This document shows positions 22,943 through 36,409 of a stretch of DNA of 64,000 nt, piece after piece. The DNA is from Himantopus leucocephalus (Eukaryota; Chordata; Aves; Charadriiformes; Recurvirostridae). Position numbers and translations under genes: made by a program. Under the pieces are notes generated by a model. That model was given only the letters and a program-made list of their open reading frames with translations, did no database searches and was not told the origin of the DNA. The stretch is from the NCBI GenBank assembly GCA_003993805.1, contig RSEF01000004.1, positions 3,853,236 through 3,917,235 of the forward strand, written 5' to 3'. How positions within the stretch are numbered: position 1 is the first letter of the stretch; each line of letters begins with the position of its first letter.

Positions 22943-25900
22943 ATGTTCTCTCTTCTCTCTGGCTCCAAGCCTTGCTCTGCCAACTTCAACACCTTTCCCC
23001 TCTTGCAGCTGCTTGGCAATGCAAAGTCTGCTGATGGCAATGACCAGCTTGGCTGGGACTTGGCGTGTCTACACAGCAAACAGAGCTGAAAGCATGACAC
23101 CTAGAGGAGCAAGGTCTGGAAGTCGTAGTGGAGACCTCTAGAGACAATTTTCTCAATGTGCCTAAAGAAAACTTGCACATTCAACAGTCTTTTAACCTTA
23201 GATGCAATCTCTGCATACTCGCATCATAAACAGTGAAGTATGGCAAACAGAAGACACACCAACGCTTTCTGGAGACATCAACCCTAGCATGAAATATATT
23301 TTTGCTAGCACTGCACATGCTCTCTTGTGACAGGCTCATTGTTCTAACATTTATCAGAGAAACTGATGGTCCTTGGAGGCATGAATACATTGCAGAATAG
23401 CACCATCATCAAACCTCTCACAGTACCGGTGTCACTTTCCCTGGGATATGCCAAAATATTTTCAATTCAAACACTTCCTGAATACAGTGGCTGCTTTAAT
23501 TGCAGAGGTAGTTCTGCAGGTTGAGAAAAGAAACAAAATCACAGAGTTGAAAGATAATAAGCAGTCCTAGTCACAACTTTTTCTCCTTTGGCTCCTTCCA
23601 AGGTCATTATTAACATTCTATTTATTTGTATAACAGTACAGAATACAATCATGCACAACACAAGCATGCAGACAGGACAAAATAACGTTCGTATTTAGGA
23701 AAGCCCTAAATCCAGCACAAGTGGAGGCAGTCAGAGAAGAAGAGGGAGTAGAAACCACCAGCTAATGAGGATCCAGTGGTGGTTGACCAAGACAAGTTCT
23801 GGAAGCAGTAACTGTGTTCAAATAAGTGGAAGGAAGCAAGCGGGTAAAAGAACGGGGCAGAAAGGCTTTTCTGAGATAGAATTACCGTGAGCTGTTTTGG
23901 AGACTTCACACTACCTATTTCAGTGGACAACAAGAAAGAGAAATAAACTGGTTCTTCCACAAAGAGCACGAGCAGCTAAGAAGAAAAGCAAGGCAATTAC
24001 TTTTTTCCAGAAGGCCTTTGTCACACAAAGCTTACAGCTAATGCTGCTCCTCTTGAAATTCACCGCCCAACCTTACTGCCCTCTTCATGCAAACACAACA
24101 CGTTTCACAAACGTGCCATTTTTCCTTCCCTTCTCTATCAAACCAGTCTCTATTTGAGGCAGAGGCCTCAAATGTGACGAGCACAGAACTATGACCCAAC
24201 CTCCCAGAACAGCACAGGGCACCGAATAGTGTCCAGGGGTAGAAGATTTGGGTAGCTCTGGCAGATAAGTAAATTGCATTGTTGCAGAGATTGGTCTGAG
24301 ACCTGAAAAAGCACAGCTATAATATTTATGACATGCAGATTAAGCACTGTTTGATGAAAATGCAAATATCCAAAGGAATAGTTTTGTTCAAATGTTCAAA
24401 ACAAATATCCTGTCAGAGTCCCTTGGTTTTGAGATGCTTCTTGATGAATTTCTCTCTCTCCAGTAAAGGCAGCAAGGATACGGTCAAAATATCGACCCTC
24501 CCACCCCCCCCGGTGATATTTGTTTAAATAACTGTCTGCTGAGGAAAAAAAGCTGTGTTTGTCTTTTGTAAATAGATTTACATACAGTGAACAGAAGGAG
24601 TGGGACTAGTTTAGTGCTTTTTTGGCTAGAAATCTGTTTATTTAATGAAGGATAGCATGGCAACATGGGTTAAAACTGTTCAGATTTTTAGGGCTCTCTT
24701 TCACTATTTTTTTGGATCTAGAGCTGCCAAGAGTCAAATTTGGAGCCATTATGGAAGTACAATCCCAAGTAAAGGCTTTTTCATTCGTAGAGCAAAGCAT
24801 AAAAGCCATTCACAGCATTTGATGAAAGATTTAAAAATAGAGAACTGCGTTTCAAAACTTGCATGGTTTCAGCAGTTCAGTTTTCTGCCCCTAATTCCCT
24901 ATCCGTCTAGAATGACCTTCACCATACTTTTCCAACCAAACATGCAGAACACCTCCTGAGCCCTGGAAAGAGAGCTTAAGATGTATTTCATGCCATAAAA
25001 GTTATGACAAAAATACAGTTCAACTGTAACAAATACTGGAAAATTATTAAATAAGGGAGGCAATATTTCCCAATCTTCTTCGGGGTCCATGTTCTACTTC
25101 TGCTTATACTCAGTTTGCCATCTCTGAAATAATATGTTTTTCATCAATTAAAAAGCCCTTTGTCTCCCAAAGAGATTTAATCACCAAGCATAATTCTGCT
25201 GAAAATTTCATTTTTCACCAGCAATAAAGAGCATCACCTTGGTCTTATCACCGTTACGGATTCCAGAACTGAAGTAAAGTTACGCCTTCCGACATAACGT
25301 TATAGCTACTGGTAAAGAAATGCAAACAAGATGAGCAAAACTGATCCCAGCTCCATGGAGCACCTTCAAAGCTTACCTTTCTCCAAGGAGTTCATTCATC
25401 AGAACAGCGGAGCAGCGAGCTGCGCAGCACGATGTCCCCAGACGTACGCCCAAATATCCTCTCTGCACTCTGCTCCTCTCCCTGTCCGGGGAACAATTTG
25501 CAGTTACAGCAAGAAACTTATTTCTTAGACTAGCATATGCTTTTACAGTCCTCCTGCATTAGCTACTGCTCCGCCAGCTAGGTGAGGCATCCACATACAG
25601 CACCTAATTACAGGAACTAATTTATCTTTGACATCTCCTTATCTGGGCCCCAGATGAAAGCAGCTCGATCGGTACAAGAGCAGTCACAGGAGGACAATGA
25701 GAGCTGGTTCAAACATCGGTGCTGAAACCACGCGCTGTAAAACAACATAAAAAGGGTTCCCCTCTTTCCCCCTAGCTCAGAGTTGCCAGACGTAATGTCT
25801 CTCTGCAACTGTATCACAAATGATACCGTGCAATTTTATGGAACCTTCGAAGGCCTTTGAATTGCAATAGCCTCACTGTATAAGTTTTGTGGAAGTCATC

Positions 25901-26081
25901 TGGGAGAGCAGAGACAACGCTGGTTGAGGGGGGCGGGAATAAAAACACAGGCTGATATTTTTATTAGGAGGGGGAGAAAAAGAAAAAGGGACAGATGTAA
26001 CAAAAGGGTAGGAATTACAATGACTAATGATGATTTTAAAAAAAATAATAATAATAAAGCTACAATCCATAGCACAAGTAA
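22943..26081. other. unique non-coding stretch
   Basis: No gene or repeat family is recognised. It contains a C-rich run near 24499-24511, an octamer ATGCAAAT at 24360-24367, and a short (AAT)4 run at 26044-26055 immediately before the next CR1 fragment. Confidence 0.6.
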
Positions 26082-26200
26082 GTTTGGAAGGGATGTCAGG
26101 AGGTCATCTAGCCCAACCTCTTGCTCAAAGCTGGGTCAAAGCTGAATTCAGCCCCAGACCAATTCCAAGCCTGGGACAACGGCTCTCTGCCCCCTGCCAC
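26082..26200 (-). mobile_element. old, diverged CR1 fragment
   Basis: The motif TTTGGAAGGGATGTCAGGAG followed by GTCATCTAGCCCAACCTCTT and GCTCAAAGC is the antisense 3' end of a CR1 subfamily different from the others in the window. Similarity fades after about 26165, so the right boundary is uncertain. The usual terminal 8-mers at the left are not visible, consistent with age. Confidence 0.65.
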
Positions 26201-28864
26201 ACACACTCACACCAAGAAAATCCATCCCAAACTGACCAAGCCAGTTCACAACGTTAGTCCCCTCACTTCTTTATACAAGCTTATTTTTACTACAATAGCA
26301 CAAAAATAACGGGGTAAAAGAAACAGCTGGTGTGGAAATACAAACTTTAAATCAAATTCCTAAATAGCTTTGTTTGTTTTCGTTCAAAATACTTAATGGA
26401 AACAAGAAAGCATGCGCTGCAGGGCTAACAATGCCAGTAGGTTTGTGCCTTGCGGCTGGACTCCCTGACGTGTAACACATTGCTGGCATCAGCCAAAGCT
26501 TTGTTATATTTGGGATATTTGTATTTCTTTCATGTAAACTCTCTGAAGAACTCAAAGGCTAAGCACATGATGAAACATTTCCCTTCCGGACACTAATTGG
26601 GTAGCTTTCCTTTAATTAGCCATCTGTTTTCATAAAATCTGGAGGAATTGCATAAGTTTGATAGCTATCTGTCAGATTTTACCAAAAGCTGACAAGGGGT
26701 TAAAAAGTTATCAAGTGAACACAGAGGGACAGACTGACAATGTGCCTGAATAAAGTTTAATTGCCTTAGGAAATGAGGCTAAAATAGATGCACAATTTAT
26801 AATAGCTTCTGAAGACAGGCCCACTGACAGGTTATAATGCAGAGCTCAGAAGTTAATTTGATTATTTAAAAAAAAAAAAAACAAAACAAACGGTCAGGAG
26901 GAACAGAAACCCATCAACACTTCAACCATTTGTGAATTTTTTGGGGTGAAGGCAGAGCAAATACTGCTCCCACAGATGAGAAGAGCTATGGCCGGATGGA
27001 TGGACAGACAGGACATGGTCTGGAACAGGTTTTTTTAATCCTTAAAAACGTTTAACTGAAGTTTGGTGAAATGTTCAAGTAAAACGCATCCTAAGCTCAT
27101 CTTTACCTCACTTACCCTGCACTGAGTTAATTTTCTTTGCTAACCCTGGTGAGCACCAGACAGCCTTTAGAATCTGACAGCAATCTTGCACAGCACAGAG
27201 GAAAAGTGGTAAGATACTATTATTATCTATGGCAACCCACGCTAATAAACCCTACAGTTCATAACAGCTTAGGCTATGGCATCATTGACACAGATTTTTC
27301 ATTTTCTTTCCCCAGCAAAATTAGAACCACGATAGGCAACAAGAGACCTCTGGCATCCAGGTGGAGAGGCTGGGGGAGAAACACAGCTCTTCCGCCAGCT
27401 GGCAGGTCAAGCAAGTGCTCTGTAACCATCTGACTTGAGCTTTCTGCAAAAGCGTACTTGTCATTCCAATATTTTCATGTAGCTGCATTGAAGATGCTTA
27501 ATTTCATGACTTCCATCTATTTTACAGACTATTACTTGGCTTGCTGGGCTCTGAGTATCATGAGAAGTATCGCGCTCGGGACATCTTGGTAAGTCAGGAG
27601 GGCCTGTCTCTTGGGCTTTGCTCCTTCTCTGCAAGGTTGGGCACCACAAAGCTCCACCAAAACCAAATTCTAGCTCAAGCTGCAAGAGGAGACACAACCA
27701 AAAGGTGAAAAAAATGTCCTGATTAAAAACCAAAACACTCAATTTCAGCGAGACACCCAGAAGAGTCACTTTTTCTATGGAGATTCTCTCTAAGCCAGAA
27801 AATATTTCCGGGAAGCTTTGCTTCTTCCTTCTAGATAAGATATAAAAAATATAAAACTATACTTTTAGTTTCACAAACAGTTGCAAGGATACTCTTAGGA
27901 ACAACTACATACAAAGCCATGACCAAGCCAGTCAGTGAATCAAGGCAGAGCCTGGCAAAGATTCATTCATGTCAAGGAATTGTTTAACATGACTCTGCAG
28001 CTGCTCACCCCAGTATCCTTGGAGCGGTCCTCCTTGCGTGGTAGGGTCCCACACTTGCCATGTCCCAGAGGAACTGCAGCACAACGGACTACCCCAAAGC
28101 CCAGGAGAAGTTTCCAGCAGAGAAATTATTTGCTCCCCCTTCTCCCTGGGGCCCTAAACAGTCGTCACCCTAGAAAGTCCATCAATGGGTCTTGCTCATC
28201 GCCCCATCTGAGAAAGCTCAAGCAAAGCTGGGCTTTGCTCTCCACCTCTGTCCCAGGCACGGACGTGCCTCAGACCAGAGTTATTTACTCATTCAGTCTT
28301 CACAAGCCTAAATCATCACAGCTTCTAAGTCATCCAGCTTCCCCAGCACCCAACCAGGTAACAGCAGTTTATGTCCCAGACCAGCAGGTCAGACTTAGTC
28401 CAGTTTACAACACGGATGCTGTTGCACACCTCATCTGACAGACACAGTTTTGTCCTACAGGAAAAAGAGAAGGCTCAAACTAACAAACCAGCATAATTTC
28501 AGACAGCTTTGGGTACTGCTGTGTGCATCGGTCTTCCCCAAGACACACATGCGCTGGACTGTGGGTAACAGCAGTGACACAGCCTAAACCATCCTTTGCT
28601 TTAAAACTCTCCATGTACTTTGACTTTCATAAATCCAAGACCATCCATAGGATCATTTCAACTTTGTCATTTGGCAAAAGTGGAAAAGAAAAAAAATAAA
28701 TACCAGCTGGCAGAAGCAGTACACTTGTATTCATGGATGGGCTCAAAGAGAACATGGTCTAACCTTGCCAATATCCCTCAGAGCCTTCTCCAGCTGTGTT
28801 CTAGCTGAACTGGCCTCCCCACACAGATAAACAGCATCAGCCTCACTCTGAAAAGACAGATTCT
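26201..28864. other. unique non-coding stretch, possible conserved element at 26560-26870
   Basis: No supportable gene. The part from about 26560 to 26870 is AT-rich and dense in homeodomain-like TAATTA/TTAATTAG cores and a CTGTCAG core, which resembles conserved non-coding enhancer sequence. This is an impression only. It ends in an A14 run at 26868-26881. A 167-codon plus-strand open frame at 27935-28438 has no recognisable domain. Confidence 0.5.
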
Positions 28865-29536
28865 TTTGGGGGTGTTGTTGGATGAGAAGCTTAACACGAA
28901 CCAGCAATGTGCACTCACAGCCCAGGAGGCCAACCATATCCTGGGCTGCATCCCCAGCAGCGTGACCAGCAGGGCAAGGGAGGGGATTCTGCCCCTCTGC
29001 TCCACTCTGAGGAGACCCCCCTGCAGTGCTGCCTCCAGCTCAAGGGCCTCAGCATAAGAAGGACATGGACCTGTTGGAGCGAAGCCAAAGGAGGCCACAA
29101 AGATGATCAGAGAGCTGGAGCTCCTCTGCTGTAAGGACAGGCTGAGAAAGTTGGGGGTGTTGAGCCTGGAGAAAAGAAGGCTCTGGGAAGACCTTATAGC
29201 AGCTTTCCAGTATCTGAAGGGCACCTACAGGAAAGCTGGAGAGGGACTTTTTACAAGGGCATGTAGCGATAGAACGAGGGGGAATGGCTTCAAACTGGAA
29301 GAGGGGAGATTTAGATTAGATATTAGGAAGAAATTTTTGACTGTGAGGGTGGTGAGCCCCTGGTGCAGGTTGCTCAGAGAAGCTGTGGCTGCCCCATCCC
29401 TGGAGGTGTTCAAGGCCAGGTTGGATGGGGCTTGGAGCAACCTGGGCTGGTGGAAGGTGTCCCTGCCCAGGGCAAGGGGGTGGAAAGAGGTGATCTTTAA
29501 GCTCCTTTCCAACCTAAACCATTCTATGATTCTGTC
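28865..29536 (+). mobile_element. CR1 LINE, ~0.67 kb, 5'-truncated
   Basis: This is a sense CR1 beginning inside ORF2 at the segment encoding GVLLDEKLNTNQQCALTAQE and continuing through the 3' end (TTCCAACCTAAACC and ATTCTATGATTCT). The ORF2 C-terminal part is degraded. The QEANHILGCI frame shifts relative to the later RRTWTCWSEAKGG and LRKLGVLSLEKRRLWEDL pieces. The 3' half is about 90 percent similar by eye to the copy at 48.0-48.7 kb, and both begin within some 15 bp of the same ORF2 position. Confidence 0.95.
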
Positions 29537-31586
29537 CTGCTAAGGAAGAAAAAAGAAGAGAAAAATAAAAATCACGCACACAAAAACCCAAAACGCCACA
29601 GTTTCTCTGCAAGTTCTGGTTGCTGAGCAGTTCGATGTCAGGACCTGCTTGACAACACTTGCAGCACAAGTAGGTCACACAAGGCACCAGTCCCAGCGCA
29701 GCCAACAAACCCCTTTTTGTTCCAGGAAAGGGATGAATTGCCGAGCTCTCCATCACGCCAGAACTCCTCTGCTTCACACCTAGGTTTCTGCCGGCTTAAT
29801 CCATGCGGCAGCACAGCACTACACTTCTTGCTGAGACAGTCCCATTGTCAAAAAGCTCCCATTAGGCCTGATTAACGTGTAGTGGTAGATTCTCTGCCCT
29901 GTACTAATCTGGTATAGAGCTGATGATTAAATCCTCATTTGTAAGGCAGACCACATCTCTTGCATAAAGAGATCGCTGCTAGACAGCTCTACCACATACC
30001 CAGTTAATTATGATTTTTATAATTTGGGCTCCTAATGGTTTCTTAGTCAGAAAGCAGTTATGGAAAAGCTTCAGTACATAAATACTGCATAAATTATCAT
30101 AACTTAAGACAAAAAAATTGGTTGGCGTTCTAAAGCTGACAAACTGCATGTTACAGTAGTTAGAAAGAGCACAGAGTTTATGTACAACCTGCACGGAAGC
30201 GCATATTGCTCCTATCCACTTCTTACAAGCTAGCAATCACAGATGGGCTCATAAAAGACTTGGAAGAGAAAATAGATCTTTGCATTCGGAATGTGTAAGT
30301 TCTACATCTACATTAACAGATTTGTAATTCACAGCATGACATTCAATGAAAGACGACAGGGTAAGGGTGTTGTACATTTTAACATACTTACATAATGAGC
30401 AATTATGGTGAATATATTCAAAAATAGAATTTTCCGTAGGTTGGGAGAAATCCACAATTAGTAATCCTTTTCCTTTCTAGAAATTCTGATACCTTGGACG
30501 GCTCACATGAATTTTTTGGTGCATCAATGCTAAAAATTTTTCATCTAACAAACAGCAAACCTAACCTGAAAAAGCAACCATTTTATTTTGGAAATGAAAT
30601 AATACAATGGAATATCATGATTCCACAATACTTGACAGAAGCATTGCAAAAAAGTCCTTTATAAGAGTGCATTGTTTTATTTTTTCCAGTCATCTCAAAA
30701 ATGCTGATTTTATTTTGTTGTTGGGAACAGAGACAAGGGCCTACTCCTTTCCCCTTGTGAGGCAGCAAAACCAAAAAGGGACACTAACTCCCCTGCTCAT
30801 GGAATACTGCTGTGGTCAGGAGATGGAGATGGCCTGAAGAAAAGAGGAGCTACTCAGGTGTATGAGGGGGCTGACAGCCTGGTGCACCGACTCCATGACC
30901 CTTCTGGTTGCCTGTTGCCTACGGCAAGACCACTGTTACGTGCCCAACAACCACAGCGATACACAGCAACAACACCCCGTTTTAGAATAATGATTTGAGA
31001 AGGTCCTCAGCTCTAAAATTGTCTTCCCAAACTCCAGGCCATCTGCATGCTGTAGCCAAGCAGAGGAACGAGGAAAGGTGTCATTTTGTTGATGGAAGTG
31101 AAAAAGCTGCTATTAACTTTGTTATTCTTTGGTATCAAACATGCCACCTCCAAAAGTCTTACCAGGCTACATGTCTCAAGGATGGAGGACCATATGGAAA
31201 GTTTGTAATTAATCCAAACCAGCCTCACACGGAGTCAAAGTGACCTTATTCCAATCAGCGAGAAAGGCAATATAAAAATCACCTGCATTTGCAGTCACTT
31301 GCAGAAGCTACTTGCACTATAAATCATTTAGTCAATAATGATCCATAACAAACAGAGCTTATTTTAGTTTTGTTGCCTGAGCTTGTAAACTCAGGCACAT
31401 GTACACAACTTACTTCCAGCAGTTTTCTACGCTGGCCCAGCTGCTGCACGGCTCCTTCTTCTCTGTGGCAGGCTCCTTCGCTTTGGGTACACCTGCAACT
31501 CCTACAGCACATTTTATTTTTGACCTTCCTGCACAGTTGATCGTTGCAGGTACCAGCATGTTGGGTTTGTCATTGTTTTAAACATT
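29537..31586. other. unique non-coding stretch
   Basis: I see no repeat family, gene or RNA gene in this segment. It is AT-rich with short open frames only. Confidence 0.6.
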
Positions 31587-31587
31587 C

Positions 31588-31626
31588 ATAGACTCATAGA
31601 ATGGTTTAGGTTGGAAGGGACCTTGA
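31588..31626 (-). mobile_element. CR1 LINE 3' terminus at gap edge
   Basis: The inverted CR1 terminus TCATAGACTCATAGAATGGT and the GGTTGGAAGGGACCTTGA block run directly into the N gap. The element is antisense. Everything upstream in the element lies in the gap. Confidence 0.92.
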
Positions 31627-32626
31627 NNNNNNNNNNNNNNNNNNNNNNNNNNNNNNNNNNNNNNNNNNNNNNNNNNNNNNNNNNNNNNNNNNNNNNNNNN
31701 NNNNNNNNNNNNNNNNNNNNNNNNNNNNNNNNNNNNNNNNNNNNNNNNNNNNNNNNNNNNNNNNNNNNNNNNNNNNNNNNNNNNNNNNNNNNNNNNNNNN
31801 NNNNNNNNNNNNNNNNNNNNNNNNNNNNNNNNNNNNNNNNNNNNNNNNNNNNNNNNNNNNNNNNNNNNNNNNNNNNNNNNNNNNNNNNNNNNNNNNNNNN
31901 NNNNNNNNNNNNNNNNNNNNNNNNNNNNNNNNNNNNNNNNNNNNNNNNNNNNNNNNNNNNNNNNNNNNNNNNNNNNNNNNNNNNNNNNNNNNNNNNNNNN
32001 NNNNNNNNNNNNNNNNNNNNNNNNNNNNNNNNNNNNNNNNNNNNNNNNNNNNNNNNNNNNNNNNNNNNNNNNNNNNNNNNNNNNNNNNNNNNNNNNNNNN
32101 NNNNNNNNNNNNNNNNNNNNNNNNNNNNNNNNNNNNNNNNNNNNNNNNNNNNNNNNNNNNNNNNNNNNNNNNNNNNNNNNNNNNNNNNNNNNNNNNNNNN
32201 NNNNNNNNNNNNNNNNNNNNNNNNNNNNNNNNNNNNNNNNNNNNNNNNNNNNNNNNNNNNNNNNNNNNNNNNNNNNNNNNNNNNNNNNNNNNNNNNNNNN
32301 NNNNNNNNNNNNNNNNNNNNNNNNNNNNNNNNNNNNNNNNNNNNNNNNNNNNNNNNNNNNNNNNNNNNNNNNNNNNNNNNNNNNNNNNNNNNNNNNNNNN
32401 NNNNNNNNNNNNNNNNNNNNNNNNNNNNNNNNNNNNNNNNNNNNNNNNNNNNNNNNNNNNNNNNNNNNNNNNNNNNNNNNNNNNNNNNNNNNNNNNNNNN
32501 NNNNNNNNNNNNNNNNNNNNNNNNNNNNNNNNNNNNNNNNNNNNNNNNNNNNNNNNNNNNNNNNNNNNNNNNNNNNNNNNNNNNNNNNNNNNNNNNNNNN
32601 NNNNNNNNNNNNNNNNNNNNNNNNNN
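31627..32626. other. assembly gap, 1000 N
   Basis: Exactly 1000 Ns between an antisense CR1 3' terminus (left) and a sense CR1 3' terminus (right). The round size suggests an estimate or a different gap-filling step from the 100-base gaps. Confidence 0.97.
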
Positions 32627-32728
32627 AACCTGGTCTGGTGGGAGGTGTCCCTGCCTGTGGCAGGGGGGTGGAACGAGGTGATCTTTTAGGTCCCTTCGAA
32701 CCTAAACCATTCTATGATTCTGTGCTTT
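32627..32728 (+). mobile_element. CR1 LINE 3' terminus at gap edge
   Basis: This is a sense CR1 3' end: GGTGGGAGGTGTCCCTGCCT, then the GGAACGAGGTGATCTTTTAG block, and CCTAAACCATTCTATGATTC at the terminus. Orientation is opposite to the CR1 on the left side of the gap, so the two 3' ends point away from each other. Confidence 0.93.
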
Positions 32729-32871
32729 GGTGGCAGGGTTTGGTTGTTGGTTATTTTTTAAGCAGAAGTATAACATCACTTTGTGATGATCTTGTGGTCT
32801 ACACATGCACAGTATAAAAAGCAAATTTCAGAAGTAGTAAGCAGGGTGCAAAAAGAATCTTACTTGATTTT

Positions 32872-32888
32872 TGTGTGTGTGTGTGTGT
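32872..32888. repeat. (TG)n microsatellite
   Basis: About eight and a half TG units followed by a T run. Confidence 0.9.
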
Positions 32889-35800
32889 TTTTTAATGCAA
32901 GAGATGATTTCTATACAGGATCAAGTCTAGATAGCAAAGGGTTTATACTGTATATGTCAAATTTCCTCCTGGGGATGTTTATAGAGAGATTTCTGAAGCA
33001 GAATGTCTTCAGTCAGAATATTTAAAACAGAGCAAACATCTTCATTGCGAACTAAACAGTAGGCTATGTGGACTCGCGTGTGTACATGCACATACACACA
33101 GAATATTTTGAGAATGCTTCATATCTCATTTAGGGCTGTATTAGCTTTCACAGAATATTCTCTTGTTTGGTAATAGTCAGATAAATAAGAAATGAAATAA
33201 AACTGCAGTGTATGAAATATTCCAGTCCTGGTGTTGAAGGTGTTATTAGATTCAGAGTGCATTTAAAGATCAGTAGAAAACCTCAGGCATTTGCCAATCA
33301 AATGAACTTCTGAGAGTGCCACTGCTCCTTGGATGATGATAGGGGCAAGCAAAGGCAGGTGAATTACCAACTCTTTGGGAGAACTAAATTTATATTGCAA
33401 TTTGGAGCTCGGTGCATGAGGAGAGAAGATATAAAATAATTATTTTCTTCAGAGTGTTGGCTGGAGGAAGACAGATACAGAAGAGCAATGAAAGAAGCGC
33501 TCCCAGTCTTCCAGGAGACACATGATATTTGAGAGTACTGTGAGTGTAATGATTGGTAGGGTTTAATACCAGACTCAGTAATTCCGACTTCGTGACACTG
33601 TTTTTTATTCCCTTTGCTTTCTCTGCTGAATTACAGAAGCTGTCTGTGTTGGTAGTTAGACACATGCATGTTTTCCAAGAAGGTTGTTCATGCACATCTA
33701 CGAGTCACTGCTCAGTATTAGTTTTTCTGCAAGAAGCTCTTCGAGTTGTCTGGCTGCGAGGCATAGTCTCTTGAATGCTTTTTGGCTATTTCTATGCGTT
33801 TTTTCATGTTCCATCATTCTTTCAAAGTTGTGAACTTCCCAATACGTGCGCAGCATTCCAAGAGCAGTTTCACTACTGTGATGCAGGAGCTAAAACCAAA
33901 TGTGCTCCTGGGCTTCCTTCGGAAATTGTCTTTCTTCCTCGAGAAAGACACGTAGCTCAGTCTGTGCGGCGGAGGGCTGTTGGTGCTCTGTAAGCCTCTT
34001 CCCTGGTGTCCAGATCCAGCCTCCAACAGGCTGTCTTGGCGAGAAGGAGTGTGCGGTGCCAGGCGGATCTGCCCGGTGGGTGGTGCTAATGATTTCAGTG
34101 CAGTTGCATATTATCTCATGATTTGAAAAAGAAAAGTGAGATGAGGAAAAAGAAAACTTTTAGTGTTGGCGATGGAGAAGGATTTCAATTTCTGGAAACT
34201 CTCCGGTAGTTGAAATCTACTCAAGATTCTGCTACGGCTTTAGTGCAGGTGTGTTCCGCTTTTAAATATTACATAGAGAAAACCTTTTCAAAATATTTCA
34301 AATTACTTGATTGTTATTGCAAAAGAAAAGCGCTTTTTCCCAAATGTCATTGTAATTTTCTATTAATTTCATATGGTACTGTCTGAGTAATAAAGTTACT
34401 AAATATTGACTGAATCCCTGCTCTCTCACTGCTCTCAGTATATCTATGAAGGGTTTCCCAGAGGAGCTTCTGACAGGCTTTAAACAATCAACCATGACAG
34501 TGTGGAGGAAAAAGTATTGTCTAGCTTGCTAATCTCTTAGTTCTTGTGTTTTCAAGGCGGTTTTACTACATTTATCAGTGTGTCCTAGTTCCTCTTTCCC
34601 TTTTATAACCATTGTGCTAGTTTTGGATGTTGACAGGCTTTGGAACCTCATGGTTGGATGCTATGACTTAAAAGACCTGAGACATCTTGGTCCTCAGACA
34701 ATACTCCTGCAGAGAGGTCCCTGCCAGTTTCCTAGGGCCATCCATATGTACTTATGTTTTTGGGATTTTCCATTATTTTGGTTGGCCGATGTTTTTCATG
34801 TTCCTGTTCTCCTCCTCTTAACACAAATCTGCCCACAGACGTTTGTCTGCCTTCTGTGGGAGGACTTGAATATTAGTCCATCTTTGCTGTGTCTCTCTTT
34901 TATTACTCTCTCCTTTCATTAATTTATGGCATGTGTGGAGGCCAACATACAGTAAAGGACAAAAGTCATATAAAAAGAATGCAAGAAGTTAATCACGTTA
35001 TTCTTACCTGTCCCCTGTCGTATATCTCAATAAAAATGCAGATATTGGACTGGGTGATTCCAAGTGGAAGTATCTATCTGTGCTTTGCAAAAGATCGTCG
35101 CATCTTAGTGGAAATAATTCTCTTCTGCGCAGACGCGGTGATAATCGTGTGCTATTACAATGAGCGCGGTTTTCTTGCAGTTATTATGTTTAGCAGCAGC
35201 CCTGTTTTCTTCATATTCAGCTGGTTCATATTGATCTATTTTTCTTACAGGGATTAACTCTGGGGGAAAAAAAAATCCATAACTTGAGATATTCTACAAA
35301 TTATGCAGTCAGCTTCCCCGCGTGTGGGAAAATGGCAAGGTCGGAACAGCTAGAGTGCGAGGGATTGTTCTCGCCCTGGGAAAAACAACTTTCTGGGCAT
35401 GATGTCTACCCTGCCAGACTGGTGCTTGATTCAAAAAAGCAGTCATGGAAATATGCAATTCCAACACTGCTTGTATACAATGGCTTTATTTTCAGGGTCT
35501 TTTTTTGGCTAGCCCGTTCAAAAATTATAAATAAAAAATCCTTCCTGTCTTTAATTGCTAAAAGCCAAATGTGAGCAAAGGGCACTTTTCTGTTCTTTTT
35601 TAGTTATGGCAAAATACAAAAAATTTTCTGTAGTAGACTTGTGCAATAGAACGTATTGCATAGTGATTTGCTGGCGTTATTATTTGCTAGTAAAATGTGC
35701 TGTTGTCTTACAATAGCAAGCCTTAGAAGAAGGAGCGAGCCGAGGAAAAAAGGAGCTCTAAAAAATTAATTCTGAGAATATTAGATCCGTCATTGTGTGG

Positions 35801-36095
35801 GTTTTAGAAAGCCTAACGGTTTAAAAGACGACTGACTGAGTCGTATGCTTTTCATGGTCAGCTGATCTCCCTTCTGTCCATGCATTTATTAAATTTTTTT
35901 TTTTTTTACTTTGTGCTTCATTTGACAGTAGATTTCAGTACATTGGATAGGCAATTGACTGGATGCAGCGTCAACCTCGGCAGTTCAAACCCAGCACTGT
36001 ACAAGCTTGAAAAAGTCCATTCTACCGTTTCCGTTAGCCTCTATGAAGTGGTGTGAAGAGATCAAGATGCATAAGATTATTTCTGTTAAATTATG

Positions 36096-36109
36096 CAGCC
36101 AGCTGGCTG
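36096..36109. repeat. 14-bp perfect palindrome
   Basis: CAGCCAGCTGGCTG is identical to its reverse complement. It contains an E-box-like CAGCTG core. It is the first of four inverted repeats within 560 bp. Confidence 0.8.
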
Positions 36110-36132
36110 ACGGTGCTGCTGGAGCTGGGGGA

Positions 36133-36152
36133 CTGACAATAGCTATTGTTAG
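36133..36152. repeat. 20-bp near-perfect palindrome
   Basis: CTGACAATAGCTATTGTTAG is self-complementary apart from one position that would form a G-U pair in RNA. It is flanked by short CTGG and CCAG outer arms (36126-36129 and 36155-36158) that could extend a stem. Confidence 0.8.
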
Positions 36153-36391
36153 GGCCAGCCGGAGGTGCTCCTTCCAAACCCTGTGTTTCTGTTGTTGCTT
36201 TCTGAGCTTTGCATATTAAAAGTTTTTCCCTTTCGTCTCTCCCCAAGGGCTGGATTTTATTCCCCCTGCCCCTCCCAGGATGGTTTCAATGAAAGGACTA
36301 AACCAATTTAAACTAAAAGAAGCAGTGGGTAGCATTTCCAGAGATTTTTTTTTTTTTCCTTGGGTTTCATGCTTCTGTGGTGTCAAACAAG

Positions 36392-36409
36392 CCGAGTTTT
36401 GAAACTCGG
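36392..36409. repeat. inverted repeat, 8-bp arms, 2-bp centre
   Basis: CCGAGTTT and AAACTCGG are perfect reverse complements separated by TG. Confidence 0.8.

Noticed and set aside
35935..36003. Possible tRNA-like sequence with GTTCAAACC B-box
   Set aside because: The T-arm stem does not pair, no proper A-box is present at the right distance, and acceptor pairing is only five bases.
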